NCBI GenBank assembly: GCA_003254925.1
Contig: QANZ01028759.1
Location: forward strand, 1 to 64,000
From: Chamaecrista fasciculata
Taxonomy: Eukaryota > Streptophyta > Magnoliopsida > Fabales > Fabaceae
Direction: 5' to 3'
Length of the DNA: 64,000 bases
Shown: positions 1-13,068 of the stretch, piece by piece
Position numbering within the stretch: the first letter of the stretch is position 1
How the letters are laid out: each line of letters starts with the position of its first letter
The notes under the pieces: model-generated
What the model was told of the DNA's origin: nothing
The model's input: only the letters and a program-made list of their open reading frames with translations
The model's database searches: none
Made by a program: the position numbers and the translations under genes

Positions 1-696
1 ATAATAATTTTTATTTTGCAAATATAAAAAATAAAATCATCCCATTCCTAATATTAAATTTTCATATTTATATTCACATTTAACTAATACATATGATTTA
101 AGAAGCAATCATTAGAATAATAAATGAATGATTTAGAAAGTAGGAGCTAAATATTACAAATATTCACAAATCACAATAATGTAAGTATCCCTCTTCTGGT
201 CTTCCATATCATGCTTGAGCTGTCTAGCAATTAATTAGCCCTCTTCCTGAACACAAAGAGTAGACTTTGTAATTTATATATTTTGCTTTCAGCAACCGCT
301 GACTCAACTTAACCCAAACATAAACAAAATTTAATGTATGAATTGGATATAATTTTTCTTCGGTAGGTGCAGTGATGACAATGCGTCCCTTTTGGTTTTT
401 CTTAATTCTTAATTTCTCATATTAATTTATCTTTTTACATTATTTATTTATTTTGATTGATTAATTTATATTATTTTATTAGAAGTGACAGCCAAACTGG
501 GACAAAACGGCCACTTGCATCCGCGTTCTTTTTTTCCACACACACAAACTCTGAATTCTGAAACTCTCTTTCTTCTTCTTCTTCGGTCATTCTCTCTGTT
601 TCGATTTCTTCTCTTTCTTCTTTTCTCCATAGATCTTGAACTATCCAGGCAGTAACTCATAGCTGCAGAATCTCCTAATACTTTTACACCAAGAAA
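1..696. promoter_or_regulatory. Upstream region and probable 5' leader of the COBRA-like gene
   Basis: AT-rich DNA with no recognisable gene. The last 150 bases carry a pyrimidine-rich tract (about 560-630, repeated CTT/CTC), typical of a plant 5' untranslated leader, ahead of the ATG at 697. An AT-rich TATA-like stretch lies near 465-480. The promoter assignment is inferred from position only. Confidence 0.4.
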
Positions 697-3600
697 ATGA
701 GCTTCCATTTGATACCCATTGTTCGATCCCTCTCCAAACCTAGCTTCGCCATTCTATTTTTGTTTCTACTCACTTACAGCACTTGCTTCATTTCAACAGG
801 TTCGCCCCTTATTCTTGCTTCTTCTTGTTAAGGAGCTTTTCAGATTCTTTTTCGTTTTTTATGTTGATGAATGGACTGCCGGATTTTCTTTAGCTGCATA
901 TTTGTTTCCATTTATGGTAGACTTCATTTCTTGGTGCGTACACCTTGTTACGCTATGTTGATTTGTGAATAGCAATTTTTGTTCATTGAATTTGACTAAG
1001 AAAGTGGGTTTTCTCTTAAAGCGGAAAGTTTGGTTCATTCATTAGCTTCTGCCGTCTTTTCTTCCCTGTGTGTTTAATTTGTGAATATCTACCGCTCCTT
1101 TGTTGGTAGAACCAGATAAGGTTATGTTTGAACTGAAAGGAGGTTATGAGATATATTGGATATAAAGGGGTCATCATCATATAGAAATTTCCCATTCAAC
1201 TTCTGGGAAAATTGGGTGTTGTAGAAAAGGAAGATACTTGCACAAATCGGCCATTAACTTACACAAAATATTTTCTTCTTTGCTTCTAATCAAGTTCTGT
1301 GTCTTCTCATAATTTTTTATTGCACATTCCCATGTGTCGCCATCATCATTGTCATTTAATTTTTGGTATGTTATCTGAAGATAAAATAAAAATCTCCTGT
1401 TCAATTACAACTCTTTTTTTGATTGACTGCTCATCTTTCAGATGCTTTTGATCCGCTTGACCCTAATGGAAATATCACAATCAAATGGGATATCATGAGC
1501 TGGACGGCTGATGGTTACGTTGTAAGTACTTTGTTTTACTATATGCCCAATTAATAGCTGCAGCAAAGCTTTAGAATTAAAGTTAGGCTTGTGCATATCT
1601 TTCTTGATGAGAATTTGTAATAGGTCAGTTTTGATTTAATATTAGTTGCTGAAATAGTTGAGAAAAAAATAAGCATGTTGGTATAATAATAAATTTTGCT
1701 GGGTTAGAATTTCAAAACAGTTCAAAGGCTATTGTCGGGACTCAGGATGTTCAAGCTTGTAATCAAGTTTCAGAATTATTTTATAAACTTGAGCATTTGA
1801 ATGAACATGTATAAATTTGTGTCTTCCAGCCATTTCAAATGGATTTAGTTTTTTCTCTTTTTCTTTTTTTCCTCTTCATTCTATGAATACTAAAGAGTGA
1901 CTGAATGAACAGGCTGTAGTTACTTTAAACAATTTCCAACAATATCGTCATATTGCATCACCAGGGTGGTCACTGGGATGGACATGGGCAAAGAAGGAGG
2001 TGATATGGAGCATGATGGGAGGACAGGCCACTGAACAGGGGGATTGTTCTAAATTTAAGGGGAACATCCCACATTGCTGTAAAAAGAACCCGACCATTGT
2101 AGATTTGCTTCCAGGAACACCTTACAATCAGCAAATTGCAAATTGCTGTAAAGGCGGAGTACTCAGCTCATGGGCTCAGGATCCGGCCAATGCCGTTGGT
2201 GCATTTCAGGTAAGTGTTGGCAGAGCTGGAACCACTAACAAGACAGTCAAGGTGCCCAAAAACTTCACCCTGAATGCACCAGGGCCGGGTTATACTTGTG
2301 GGCCGGCAAAAATTGTGAAACCCACTCAATTCCTACAATCAGACAAAAGGAGAACCACGCAAGCACTCAGTAAGTTATTAGAGCTTCAATGTCTTTTTTC
2401 ACTATAACAATCTGAGTTTAGTTCCCAACCCTCTCCTCATATGTTAACCATATGTCATTCATATGTTGTCACTTTTCTTGGTATCTTGCACACATTCAAT
2501 AAATATGTGAATCAAGAATTGACATTTTTGTTTAGTTCCTTCTGGCAAGATCAACCAATGTTTCCTTAATTTGACCTTAGCATTACCTTGGTTTATTGCA
2601 GTGACATGGAATGTGACATGCACGTATTCCCAATTTCTAGCTCAGAAATCTCCCACTTGCTGTGTCTCCCTCTCATCTTTCTATAATGATACTATAGTAC
2701 CCTGCCCAACATGTTCGTGTGGCTGCCAGAGCAACTCGTCTAGCTGTGTAGAGTAAGTTTCATCAACCAGGACATTATGATTGCCCTTTAAACAAAAAAT
2801 GAAAATTATACTGACTTAGGTTTCTTCTGTATGCGATTCCAGTCCCAACGCCCCACATTTGCAATCAGTTGTTTCTGGTTCTGGAAGGAATAGTTTGACA
2901 CCTTTGGTTCAATGTACAACTCATATGTGTCCTGTCCGAGTCCACTGGCACGTTAAGCTTAACTACAAGGAGTACTGGCGTGTTAAGGTCACTATTACCA
3001 ATTTTAACTATGCTCAAAATTATTCTGAGTGGAATTTGGTTGTTCAACACCCAAACTTCGACAATCTGACCCAACTTTTCAGTTTCAACTACAAGTCGTT
3101 GACTCCATATGGGACAATAAGTAAGTTACATGTTGCTATGAATTTTTCCTGCCATGTATCTGTCTAGAACTTTGTATGGTTTTATTAAGTAAAGTACTGT
3201 ACAGTTTTACAGCAATGGCCATTGTTTCTAGCATATCTTAGAGACATTCCTTAATAGAAAGGATTGTAATAAATTGACTGTAAAATTCCTAGTGCAGTTA
3301 ATTATATATTGTTGATTTTCTGGTCACAATGCAGCCGACTTTTCGACTTAAATTTTTCTTTTCCACTTTTCTTCCATAAATGAAGATTTAGGAGATGGCT
3401 GACTAAATTTCTTTTCAACAGATGATACAGCATTGCTTTGGGGAGTTAAGTTCTACAATGATTTCCTTAACGAAGCTGGTCCTCTTGGTAATGTACAGTC
3501 AGAGCTACTTTTTAGAAAAGATCAATCTACTTTCACTTTTGAGAAGGGTTGGGCTTTCCCTCGGAGAATTTATTTCAATGGTGACAACTGTGTGATGCCA

Positions 3601-3711
3601 CCACCAGATGCTTATCCATGGCTTCCTAATGCCAGTTCCCGGCAAGAAGTTTCCCTACTTGCTCTAGTGATGGCTTGCTTGGTATCCTTGGTCTTCTATG
3701 CATTTGCTTAG
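697..3711 (+). CDS. COBRA-like GPI-anchored cell-wall protein (COB/COBL1 type)
   Basis: Six coding exons join in phase: 697-799, 1442-1521, 1913-2369, 2602-2752, 2843-3120 and 3422-3711, giving 452 residues, close to the usual COBRA length. Residues 1-34 form a hydrophobic signal peptide. A conserved N-terminal domain with DPNGNITIKWD follows, then the Cys-rich family signature CCVS at about 233-236 and a C-terminal domain containing GWAFPRR. The last 20 residues are hydrophobic behind a small-residue stretch (NASS), as expected for GPI attachment. Members of the family sit on the outer plasma membrane and control the orientation of cellulose deposition during anisotropic growth. The tail (FEKGWAFPRRIYFNGDNCVMPPP) fits the COB/COBL1-3 group better than COBL4. 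All introns are GT/AG. The neighbouring convergent gene is a COBL4-type paralogue with the same intron positions. Confidence 0.95.
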
Positions 3712-4298
3712 AGCTCCTGTCTGTGTTACTCTCAACTCTTATTTTTACCAGATCAATGTCGACTCCATTTGGGATGTCAAGATGAAATTCAGAGGAAGCT
3801 CAGGTGTCTTATGTTTTGTTACACAGTTTCAGTGTATGAGTGCTACCGTATTGTTATTTCTGTCGGTTTTAATGTAATGATTCCTTTAAAGTTTTTTGAT
3901 CCATATTGTAAATGTAACTGTAATTAACAATAATATATACAGGATCATATCACACGGAAATATAGACTTAAATCTTTATCCTTGTTGTTTTTAAGCTTTT
4001 CACTGCTCTTTCTTTTTCGTCTCAGATTATTGTAGATATGAACTAGCAGCTCCCTGCCTCACATCAAGGAGAGTTTATCATTCTATTTTTTTTAAAAAAA
4101 AACAATGGAATAAACAGATGAAATATTCACTATGTCAATGGAATATACCTCTTCAACGTTCATATATCACAAAATAACACACAAGCTTTTCCCAAAAAAT
4201 GGCTAGGTGGAGTATACCTCTTCTATTCTTTCATCAGATATAAGGTATACATAGCATCCAAAATTGCACAAATCAAATCAAACTCTCTATGTACCAAT
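3712..4298. other. Convergent 3' intergenic region between the two COBRA-like genes
   Basis: These 587 bases lie between the two convergent stop codons and must hold both 3' untranslated regions. AATAA-type poly(A) signals occur near 3925-3940, and an A-rich run is at 4088-4103. No other gene is seen. Confidence 0.6.
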
Positions 4299-6129
4299 TT
4301 ACCAAACAGCTAGCAGGGAAAACAAGGACAAGACAAATGCAGAGAAGTTGACAAGATTTGCAGGGGCAGAATTGGGGAGAAATGGGTATGTATCAGGTGG
4401 AGGCAACATGCATTCATCACCATTGAAATAGACCTTGCGAGGAAATGCCCATCCCTGCTTCAAGGTGAAAGTATCCTTGTCCTTCTTAAGAAGCACCTCT
4501 GATTGCACATTGCCGGATGGTCCGGCTTCCATTAATAGATCATTATAGTACTTCATGCCAAAAAACATTCCAGTATCATCTGCATATATATAAAATGAGA
4601 ACACATTTGAATTAGTCATTTTCAATGTTGTAAATTTGTACAACCCTTAGAAAAGCCTGATTCTAATACTCACTTATGGACTCGTAGGCTCCTAGAGGCT
4701 TGTAATCAAAGCTGAAAACTTGGGTGACATTGTTCAGATTTGGATGCTGGACTGCAAGAGTCCAAAGAGTGTAGTTCATCCTGTAGTTGAAATTTGTTAC
4801 TGCGATCTTGACTCGCCAATAGTCCTTATAGTTAAGCTTCACATGCCAATGTATCCTGATTGGGCACATATGATGAGTACATTGCAGCAGTGGTTCGTTG
4901 TCTTTCTTAGGAGTGTGTGCTCCCACCATGCTGAGAATTTTAGAGTCACTCCTGTGATTCAATAATTTCAAACTCTGTGACTGTCATGTTCCTTAAAAAT
5001 GTTTGCTATGATTACGTCATTGAATTCAACTTTCAAACTTACTTGACACAGTTTTTCTTGTTCTGGCAGCCGCATGCACAAGAAGGGCAAGGTGTGATGG
5101 TTTCATTGTAGAAGGAAGATAAAGAGACACAACAATTAGGATTCTTCCTTGCCAGGAATTGTGAATAAGTGCAGGTCACATTCCATGTCACTACACAAAA
5201 TGAAACACATTCATTTAGTTTTGAGAATGTTGTGAGCAAGTTATGATGACTCAACTCAATTTACAGAAAAGAGATAGTTCATAGATCAAGCTATATGTCT
5301 TACTTAGTGCTTGAGTCTTGCGGCGCTTGTCAGGTGTAAGGAAAGTGGTGGAAGGAACAATCTTGGCAGGGCCACAAGTATAGCCTGGTCCAGGACCTAA
5401 GAGAGTGAAGTTCTTCGGTAATTTAACCGTCTTGTTCGAAGTACCGGCTTGTCCAACACTAACCTGGAAAGCTGAAATAGCTGATGAAGGATCTTGGCCC
5501 CATGCACCCACCACTCCACCTTTACAGCAGTTTGTGAATTGCTGGTTGTAAGGCACACCAGGGAGCAAGTCTACCACTGTGGGAGTTTTCTTGCAGCAAT
5601 GAGGCACATTGCCTTTGAACTTAGAGCAGTCTCCTTGCTCTGTGGTTTGAGCCCCTACCATGGACCATATCACCTCTTTCTTAGCCCATGACCATCCCAG
5701 AGTCCACCCTGGATTCATGATGTGCCGAAACATTTGGAAATTGTACATATATACCGAAGCCTGATTCAACATTCCATAGAAAGAGAGATATAGTTAACAA
5801 TTTAATTCAGTTATGATCTATAATATATGAGTAGTGTAGCTAGCCTTGACATATAGGAGTGCACTTACCACATAGCCATCTGCGGTCCAGGACACCACAT
5901 CCCATTTGATTGTAATGTTCCCATTTGGATCCAGAGGATCATAAGCAGCTATAACCAAGAAAACACATTTGACATATTATTCAGTATGTATATATATATA
6001 TATAATGTGATAGGGAAACATATATAACCATAGAAGTGAAGAGAGAATAATAACTCCTGTAAGTTGTATTATCTCACCTGCACAAGAGAAAAGCACAAGA
6101 AAAGAGAGAACTGAGATGACAAGTCTCAT
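4299..6129 (-). CDS. COBL4: COBRA-like protein 4 (COBL4/IRX6/BRITTLE CULM1 type)
   Basis: Six coding exons on the minus strand: 6129-6078, 5948-5869, 5760-5304, 5190-5043, 4951-4674 and 4579-4299. They give 431 residues, the length I recall for Arabidopsis COBL4. Residues 1-17 (MRLVISVLSFLVLFSCA) are a short signal peptide. CCVS lies near 216-219, and the C terminus is hydrophobic for GPI anchoring. The end of the protein (YYNDLLMEAG, FPRKVYFNGDECM) matches the COBL4/BC1 group, which is needed for cellulose assembly in secondary walls. Exons 2, 3 and 5 have exactly the lengths of those in the neighbouring COB-type gene (80, 457 and 278 bp), so the pair is an ancient duplication. All splice sites are GT/AG and no frame break is seen. 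Confidence 0.93.
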
Positions 6130-9100
6130 TGCCTCAATAATCTTAATGATCCCTCTCTTGCACTAATTTTGGAATTGACAGAACTTGTTGGATCAAGAGG
6201 GGTTTAGCATCCAAATGCTATGGCATTGGATATGTGGTATCCTAGAAAAAGAGCCGTGCGGGGAATTTTAATTTCATGGAGTTTTCTTGATGGCTTACCT
6301 AATGGTTGTTGGGTACCTGCTCATATTTAAATCCATCACTGTCTCATACTTGGATCTCTGTTTCACTTCCCATATCTTAAAGCAACAGCCATGGACCAAA
6401 ATATAAGCGGGAGGAGATTATAGAGTGAACATAACTCTTCATTCAGTGGTTATATTAGAAGGAGCTAGAAGGTATCGTATATTTGATGAAAACAAAGTTG
6501 GTAGTATCTCAAGTTCTCTTTTAACATAACCCACTTTTAATCACTGTAAGATTTTCTTTCCATTTCTTTTCCCGTAACCTGATTTTCAAAACAAGTTGAT
6601 ATCTCTAGGAATTTCCTTTTATTAGAAATTTTTTTTCCCCCAGGAATGATTGGGTGTGAATGTTTTGGCATAAGACGCACGCAATGAAAATGTCACGTTA
6701 TGGCTGTAAATGTAATCTTCATGGCCATGCTTTTGTCTCCACTTTCCACGTTGAGTCAGAGGAATATGAGTTTGGTGCAAGCAAAAGCAAGAGTATACGG
6801 TGTTGTTGGTAGTAGGAACAGATCGTAAGTTCTTTTCTCATAAAAATAAAAAAAAATAAAAAAGGACACCTTAACTGCAGCAAACAGCCATAATAATAAT
6901 TAGACTTTGAATGCTTCGAAATTAATTTTTCTTTAATAGCCCACGAAGTTTGAAACCGAATTGGTCTGTGTGTGAAGTGACCTCTTATTCTCTTTGCTCA
7001 TCAGACTTCTATGTTGGGAAATAAAATATCAATTGCCCTACAAACGAAAAATGGGCCTATATTTGTAAATGGTCACGTGACTTGTGATTTTGAAGTTTTT
7101 CAAGTCTATCAATTGATAAATCATATAACATACACTTATCAATATTGCCAATCATAAAAATTGCTCTAACTGAGGATGTGATTACTTCGATAAAAAAAAT
7201 AAAAAGGATGAGATTAATTACTAGTATGGAATTATATATTGACATATGCTTCCAAATGCAAACCTCATCAGTCATCTCTATTAAGTAAATAAGCACATCA
7301 ACTCTATTAGAATGACTTCCCAAATTACGTCAACATTTTCTGCAGTTTTACTAAATCTAATTTCGCCTCTAATTTAATTTTAATATTGAAAATAACTTTT
7401 TCTTTGAAGCAATATGTATATGTGGTGTCCTTGTGCCATGTAAAATCCAATTCAGAATTATATGTCCGCATTAGCTTAATTAGGATTAATTTAACGATAA
7501 CAACAGAGAAGTAACAAAGCTTAACTATATATTTTTAACAAATTATAACGATCAAGTTAATTTTTTGTAGATAAATTATAGTTATTTTTTTCTTTTGCTA
7601 TTGATTGTTGTAAGAAACTTTTTTATATGATAGAAATAATACAAATTTTAAAATTTATTAAGAAATACAAGCATAAGGTATCTCCGAATTGGCCAAAAAC
7701 AAAGTCTGGTATATCTGAAACTATTTGTGTTACAAGGTTGAGCCCATATTATAGTGTTTGGTTGCAGGTAAGCCAATCCATTTTGAAAATTAAACTAAAA
7801 GTGAAGTTAAATTTGAAATATTTGATAAACCACATTTTTTTTTTGGACTGAATTTACTAAACCACAATTATCAAATAGTAGATCTCCTAAAGTTAAAGTA
7901 TATGAATCAGGCCAAAAAAAAAAAGTACATGAAGAATATGATATTCATCATCCATTAAAATAACTTGGAATAAGTTCAAAACAATAAGTGGTATAATTTA
8001 TATACTTCACAATATTTACATTTCTGGGGATCGACTCCCCAATTATCAAAACACATATCATCACTTAAATTCATTTAGAATTACAAGGAAGACTTTATTC
8101 CTATTTAGTAACTACATTTTCTTCCATTCTATTTTTTTTATATATATAAGTTAAGGGTATCCACCATCAAGAATAATGACTAATCTTTTCGTCGCGGAGT
8201 TCTCTATTTAAGAGTAACGGCTAACCACAAAATGTTTTCCATACCCAAAAGTGATATTTGAATCCTACCATTTGGTTAAGAGACCAAATGAGGAATCACT
8301 AGATCACATTTATATGATTTTTTTTGTTCTATTCTAATTATTGGATATCTAATAATGCTATGAGCTAATCCTAAACATATTTTTTAACTATAATTATCTT
8401 TCAGTGAACTATAAACCTATTATCTCTAATTATTTATAGAAAGAAGTGGAGAGAAGAAGAAAAACTCATATATATTTAAGCTAAAAAAAACTTCACTGCA
8501 ATGCTCCAATCCGGCTCCAAATTAGGGGCGGAGGTGTTGGGAATTGGGATAAATATAATCAACTTGGCAGTCTTAAAAAGGGATCATTATCTGCCCTAGT
8601 TTATTTATTGAAAAGTCAACAAACTTGTAGATTCTCTCTTTTTCAGTAGTGTGTCTATGACCATTGCATATATACCACATTGAAGCTATACTAGGAGGGT
8701 CTCTTTGAAGAGTGCAATGACTTCATTTTGTCTGTTATGATATCCATATTGGTCATTGAGATTCAAAGTTTAATTTGCTAGTTGCTCAAGAAGAGCGTAT
8801 TGAGAAATACAAGGAGGCCCCTAATCTTTTTTGAACTATAATTCCACTCAAACTGCTTCTTTCTCATCCTCTACCCACTCTCGTGCTTTAAATACTACTC
8901 CTTCCTATGTTCGCTCTAACTTCTAACGGCTTTCAAGGCTCAGCGAGCAAGGCTACATCTTCTCATGCTCCATGAAATCCATGATTAGAGCTTCAAAATT
9001 TTAACTTGGCAATCAAGCCAAGAGGTACCTAATTCCAAGAACAAATCAATTTCTTTGAGACATTTTAGCAAACACAAAGTTTTTAACACACAAGACAAGA

Positions 9101-10606
9101 GGATAATATCATTTGCTGTTTTTTCGATTCTCTCCAATCTTGTTTCAATCTCACGTATCACTCAATCAGCCAAATCTCTCACCCTAGTCTATGTTTTTCC
9201 CAAATCCTTCCTCTCACATGTATTGAAAACCAAAACCTCCCTCTAATTCCGAAAATTGAACCCGTCCAGCAAAGTCCAAGAATTGCCTCGTGAAGACTCT
9301 GTTCGGTGGCCATCCATTTTTGTGTTGAACGCTGCAGGCTCAAGCTTCTTCCTTTAGCGTTTTGAGGCTCAACCAATTTTCCCTTTTTTATTCAAATTAA
9401 AAAAAATAATTGTTTGGGTTTAATTGGATTGGGTGTGGGCTGTTTTTTTCATTTTTGTGCAGAGCGCGGGCTCACTGTAGGTTAGAAATCATCCTGTGAA
9501 AGCTTCCTTCAAGTATATTTTGCCTATTACGTTTTATTTATCTTATACATTTATCACTAATTTTGGACTCCTTCAAGTATATAGCTAAAAGTTTTTTTTT
9601 CTTTCTGTTACTTTTAGACCAATTTTGCTCGATCTCTTCGCAAGGCACAAGCTAAGAAGGTTGCTCCCTTTCTACCAAATCCTGAAAGGCACTGGGGTCC
9701 TAAATTACTAAAAGTGAGAAGCAGAAGATGCAAGTTATTAAATCCTAGTTCGCATCCCCTGTGCTTCTAATTTATTCTGTTACCACAGATATTCTTTGAG
9801 TTTGTAGGGAATTAATCAAAGGTAAAGTTAAAAAATACAAGTATATAATTACTTAAAAATAAATGTATGTTGAATAGTTTTGCACGTGAACACAATTAGG
9901 GAGAAGCCCAAATGTTAGGCTACAGCATGAGAAGAATGAAGAATGAGTATGTCACTATCAGTAATGAGCAGAAGGTGAGAAGAGGCATGGGCCTAAAAAA
10001 CCCAGAGCAGAAGTCTAGGCCCGTAGGGCTCAGTCACACTAAGGCCCCCCCACGTGTACCCTAATTTGAGGGTGGTCCTAAACTCCTAATAACGACTGAA
10101 CCCACTGACCTACTCAGCCCTCATTATTTATTACATACATATCAAATTCAAAACCCATGGGCTACCCCTGCCACTCTTTACTCACACTCCACACGGGCCA
10201 GGCCTACTCTTTTGGCTTCTCTCTACCCAATTTTGTCTTTATGCATGTTAAAAGAGAGTTTAATTCCTTTTTTTATTTAGAACAAATTTATTATTTAATT
10301 CTAAATTTGAAATATTTTATTAATTTAAATTAATTTTGTATTTTTTTTAGTCTCTAAATTCAATAACCAAATAATTAACTTTCACTTTTACTCAGTATGG
10401 ATCAAACTCTACATTATATTATATTTAATTTTTGTTGGTACAAAGAAAGAGGAAGAAAAAAAAACAATAATTTGATTCATATTTTGTAATTTGTTAGGAC
10501 ATAATGAATTTATGATACAAAAGCCCTACTACCAGTCTACCACCATATCACACTGTACATACATAAGCCTAAGGGGCCTAACTCCTAATTAAGCTAGCTA
10601 GCCTAG
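6130..10606. other. Intergenic region between COBL4-type and CYP85A genes
   Basis: This is 4.5 kb of AT-rich DNA with no confident gene. The first few hundred bases are the COBL4-type promoter, with a TATA-like TTTAAATA near 6325-6334 about 200 bp upstream of its ATG. Short open frames at 7057-7323, 7627-7851, 9055-9246 and 9179-9376 have no recognisable domain. One coding-like stretch at 9618-9770 is listed separately. Confidence 0.5.
9618..9770 (+). other. Coding-like orphan fragment behind a splice-acceptor-like site
   Basis: A 50-codon open stretch ending in TAA directly follows a pyrimidine-rich tract and AG (CTGTTACTTTTAG). The encoded peptide is rich in Lys and Arg and has ordinary amino-acid composition, unlike the surrounding AT-rich frames. 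No start codon or upstream exon was found and I do not recognise the peptide. It could be a gene remnant, a captured exon or chance. Confidence 0.2.
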
Positions 10607-13068
10607 TTAATATGGTGATACCCTTATGTGCAATCCATTGGGTGCTTCTACTCTTGGAAATTTCATTAGTTTTTCTCCTCCTACTTCTTCCCACCTGCAC
10701 ACATCACAAACAAAAACACTATTAACAATTGGATCTAAATCTTCCATAATTCCAGTTCTTGTTGAAATTAGGTACATTGCTATAACAACATTTTACCTGT
10801 ATCTAGTTACAAAATAGTGCAAGAAAGTTGAGATTTCTGCTATCCCCAACTCTTTTCCTGGACACTGCCTGCTTCCTCCTCCAAATATCAAGAAGTAGCT
10901 TTGTGATTCTATGCCCTTGTCCTGCATTTTTATTTTTAATTTATGGGTAATTAAAATTAGTAATATTCTTCTTGAAAAATTAGGAATAGTAATAATGATA
11001 AGGTTGTTGTTGCGAACCAGCCATCTCCATGGGTTGAATGTGTGTGGGTCAGGATACAGATATGGGTCATAGTTGATCTCTCTAGTATATACATATATTC
11101 GCCATCCCTTGGGAATCAAATACCCTGAACAAACACAACATTTTTTATTACTATTATTATCATTATCATAATTTAAATAATAAGAAAAGAGAGTGATAGG
11201 GTAATGTCCAGGTGTTTCGTCATCATCCTACACATAAATTTCCTTTTCTTTTCTTTTTCAGTAACAAGAGTGCAATGTTTTGAGAAAGTGGCCTAAAAGG
11301 AGGACTCAGAAGTCAAAAATAAAGTAGAGCTTCTTGAGCCCATAAATATACAGCAAAACAGGGTGAAGACTGAAGCGGCTACTACTATATACTAACAATT
11401 GACCACAATAAAATAAGAAGAAAAAACAACCCACCATTTAGTTCCATGTCTTGCGTGGTTTTCCTTAAAACCCCATTAACTATTGTGGCCAATCTCGAGG
11501 TCTCAAAAATCACCTGCAAACGGACACAGGAACCAGACAAGAAGACAAGATCAAATTTTCGATCAAATCTTGAAAAAGAATATATAACAAGCGCAGAACA
11601 ACAAAAAAGGTGGACGGATGAGATGACATTATTCTTACAGCGCGGGTAAACTTCATTGATTTCAGGTCGTCCCAATCGATTGGATCATCTGCCTTTTTCC
11701 TTGCTCTTATTGCCAAATGCTCTTCCTGTGAAATTATTCAACACACAAAGCCAAAAACTCAGAACAAAAGAGAAAAAGAATCTCTCTTTTACTTTTTTAT
11801 TTGTTTTTTTGCAAAAAGAAATCAACTATAGAAGGAAAGAACGAAAGATAAGTTTTTGGGACTGACCCTGAGTTGTTGAAGAACTTTGGGATGGTCATGG
11901 AGGTACTTGACGGCCATCATGGATGTAGTAGACACAGTCTCGTACCCAGAATACATTATGGTGATGATGAGATCGATGATTTCTTCGTCGTTTAGCTTGT
12001 ACCGACCTTCGTCTCTTCTCATTAGGTATCCAAGCATGTCCATGTGAGTTTCTTGGGACTTTCTTCTTTCTTCTACCAGCTCTTTCAGAATGCTCACAAT
12101 GTTCTTCCTTGCCTGCAAACATATATAATTAATTAATACACAGTTTCAGTTTCAACTTTCAAAACAAAGAGTCTAAAGATAAACCCACTCATGTTAACAA
12201 TTAAAACCGTACCTGAAACCCACGGCGATAATTGGTGCCGGGAATATCAATAGGCAGAGACAGCGTGCCCAGAACCAGCTTAAAGAACTCAGACATGAAA
12301 GTTTGAGAAATTGAGGAGGTGGCTTCGACGTCAGCAATTTGCTTGAGAGAGGAGAGAAAGGCCATCTGAAGAAAGAAAGAAATAATCAACAAGTGTCAGG
12401 AGAAGAAGCAGGAAATTGGAGGAATTAGAGAGAGAGAGAAAGAAAGAAAGAAAGAAACCTGCTTGGTCTTGTGTTGGATGTTAATGAGGTGATGATCCCA
12501 ATTGCTTAAGTGGGTTCTCATGAAATGATCGATTTTAGGCAAAAGGTGAAGTCTGATCATGGTGGGGCTGATGATGGATAAGAGAGAGGCTCTCATGTAC
12601 TTGTGGGTGGAGCCATGAACAGCTGCAATATTGCATTTTCCCAAGATGTCTAACATAGATTGTGGGTATCCAGGAACAAGCCCTTTTGCTTCATTCATTA
12701 GTATGTATCTGTTCACCTCTGCATCCATTGACACTATGGTAGGACACCCCAGTATGTGCGATTTGAACAAACTCCCATACCTGATAGTCATACATATGCC
12801 ATTCATTCACACCCCAAAACTCTCAATAAATCAAACTATATATCATTACTCACTAGTATTAACATATTCATACATACCTTGCTCTCTGGTTTTTCATGAA
12901 GCTTGGACCTTGCTTTAGAAACTCAGTGGTCTCTCCAAACACAGGCCAACCCATAGTGCCAGGAGGGAGACCCTTTTTGCTGAACCTGACTTGGTTCCAT
13001 CTCAAGAGAACAGAGCAAAAACAGAGCACCAACATCATACCAATCAGGATTGCCATTAACACAGCCAT
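10607..13068 (-). CDS. CYP85A: Brassinosteroid C-6 oxidase, cytochrome P450 family CYP85A
   Basis: Nine exons join in phase: 13068-12878, 12780-12459, 12365-12213, 12112-11867, 11725-11639, 11513-11435, 11124-11018, 10921-10797 and 10694-10607. They encode 465 residues, the length I recall for Arabidopsis CYP85A1. Visible motifs are an N-terminal membrane anchor (about 1-22), the proline hinge PPGTMGWPVFG (34 on), the I-helix SGYET (277-281), the ExxR pair E337/R340, and the haem-binding loop FGGGSRQCPG with Cys415. CYP85A enzymes work in the endoplasmic reticulum. They oxidise 6-deoxo steroids such as 6-deoxocastasterone to castasterone, and some members go on to brassinolide; sequence alone cannot separate these two activities. 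I started at ATG 13068 because the frame upstream offers only TTG at 13083. No defect is seen. Confidence 0.96.

Noticed and set aside
9179..9376. 65-codon minus-strand frame
   Set aside because: No recognisable domain, no splice context and overlap with another frame; treated as chance.
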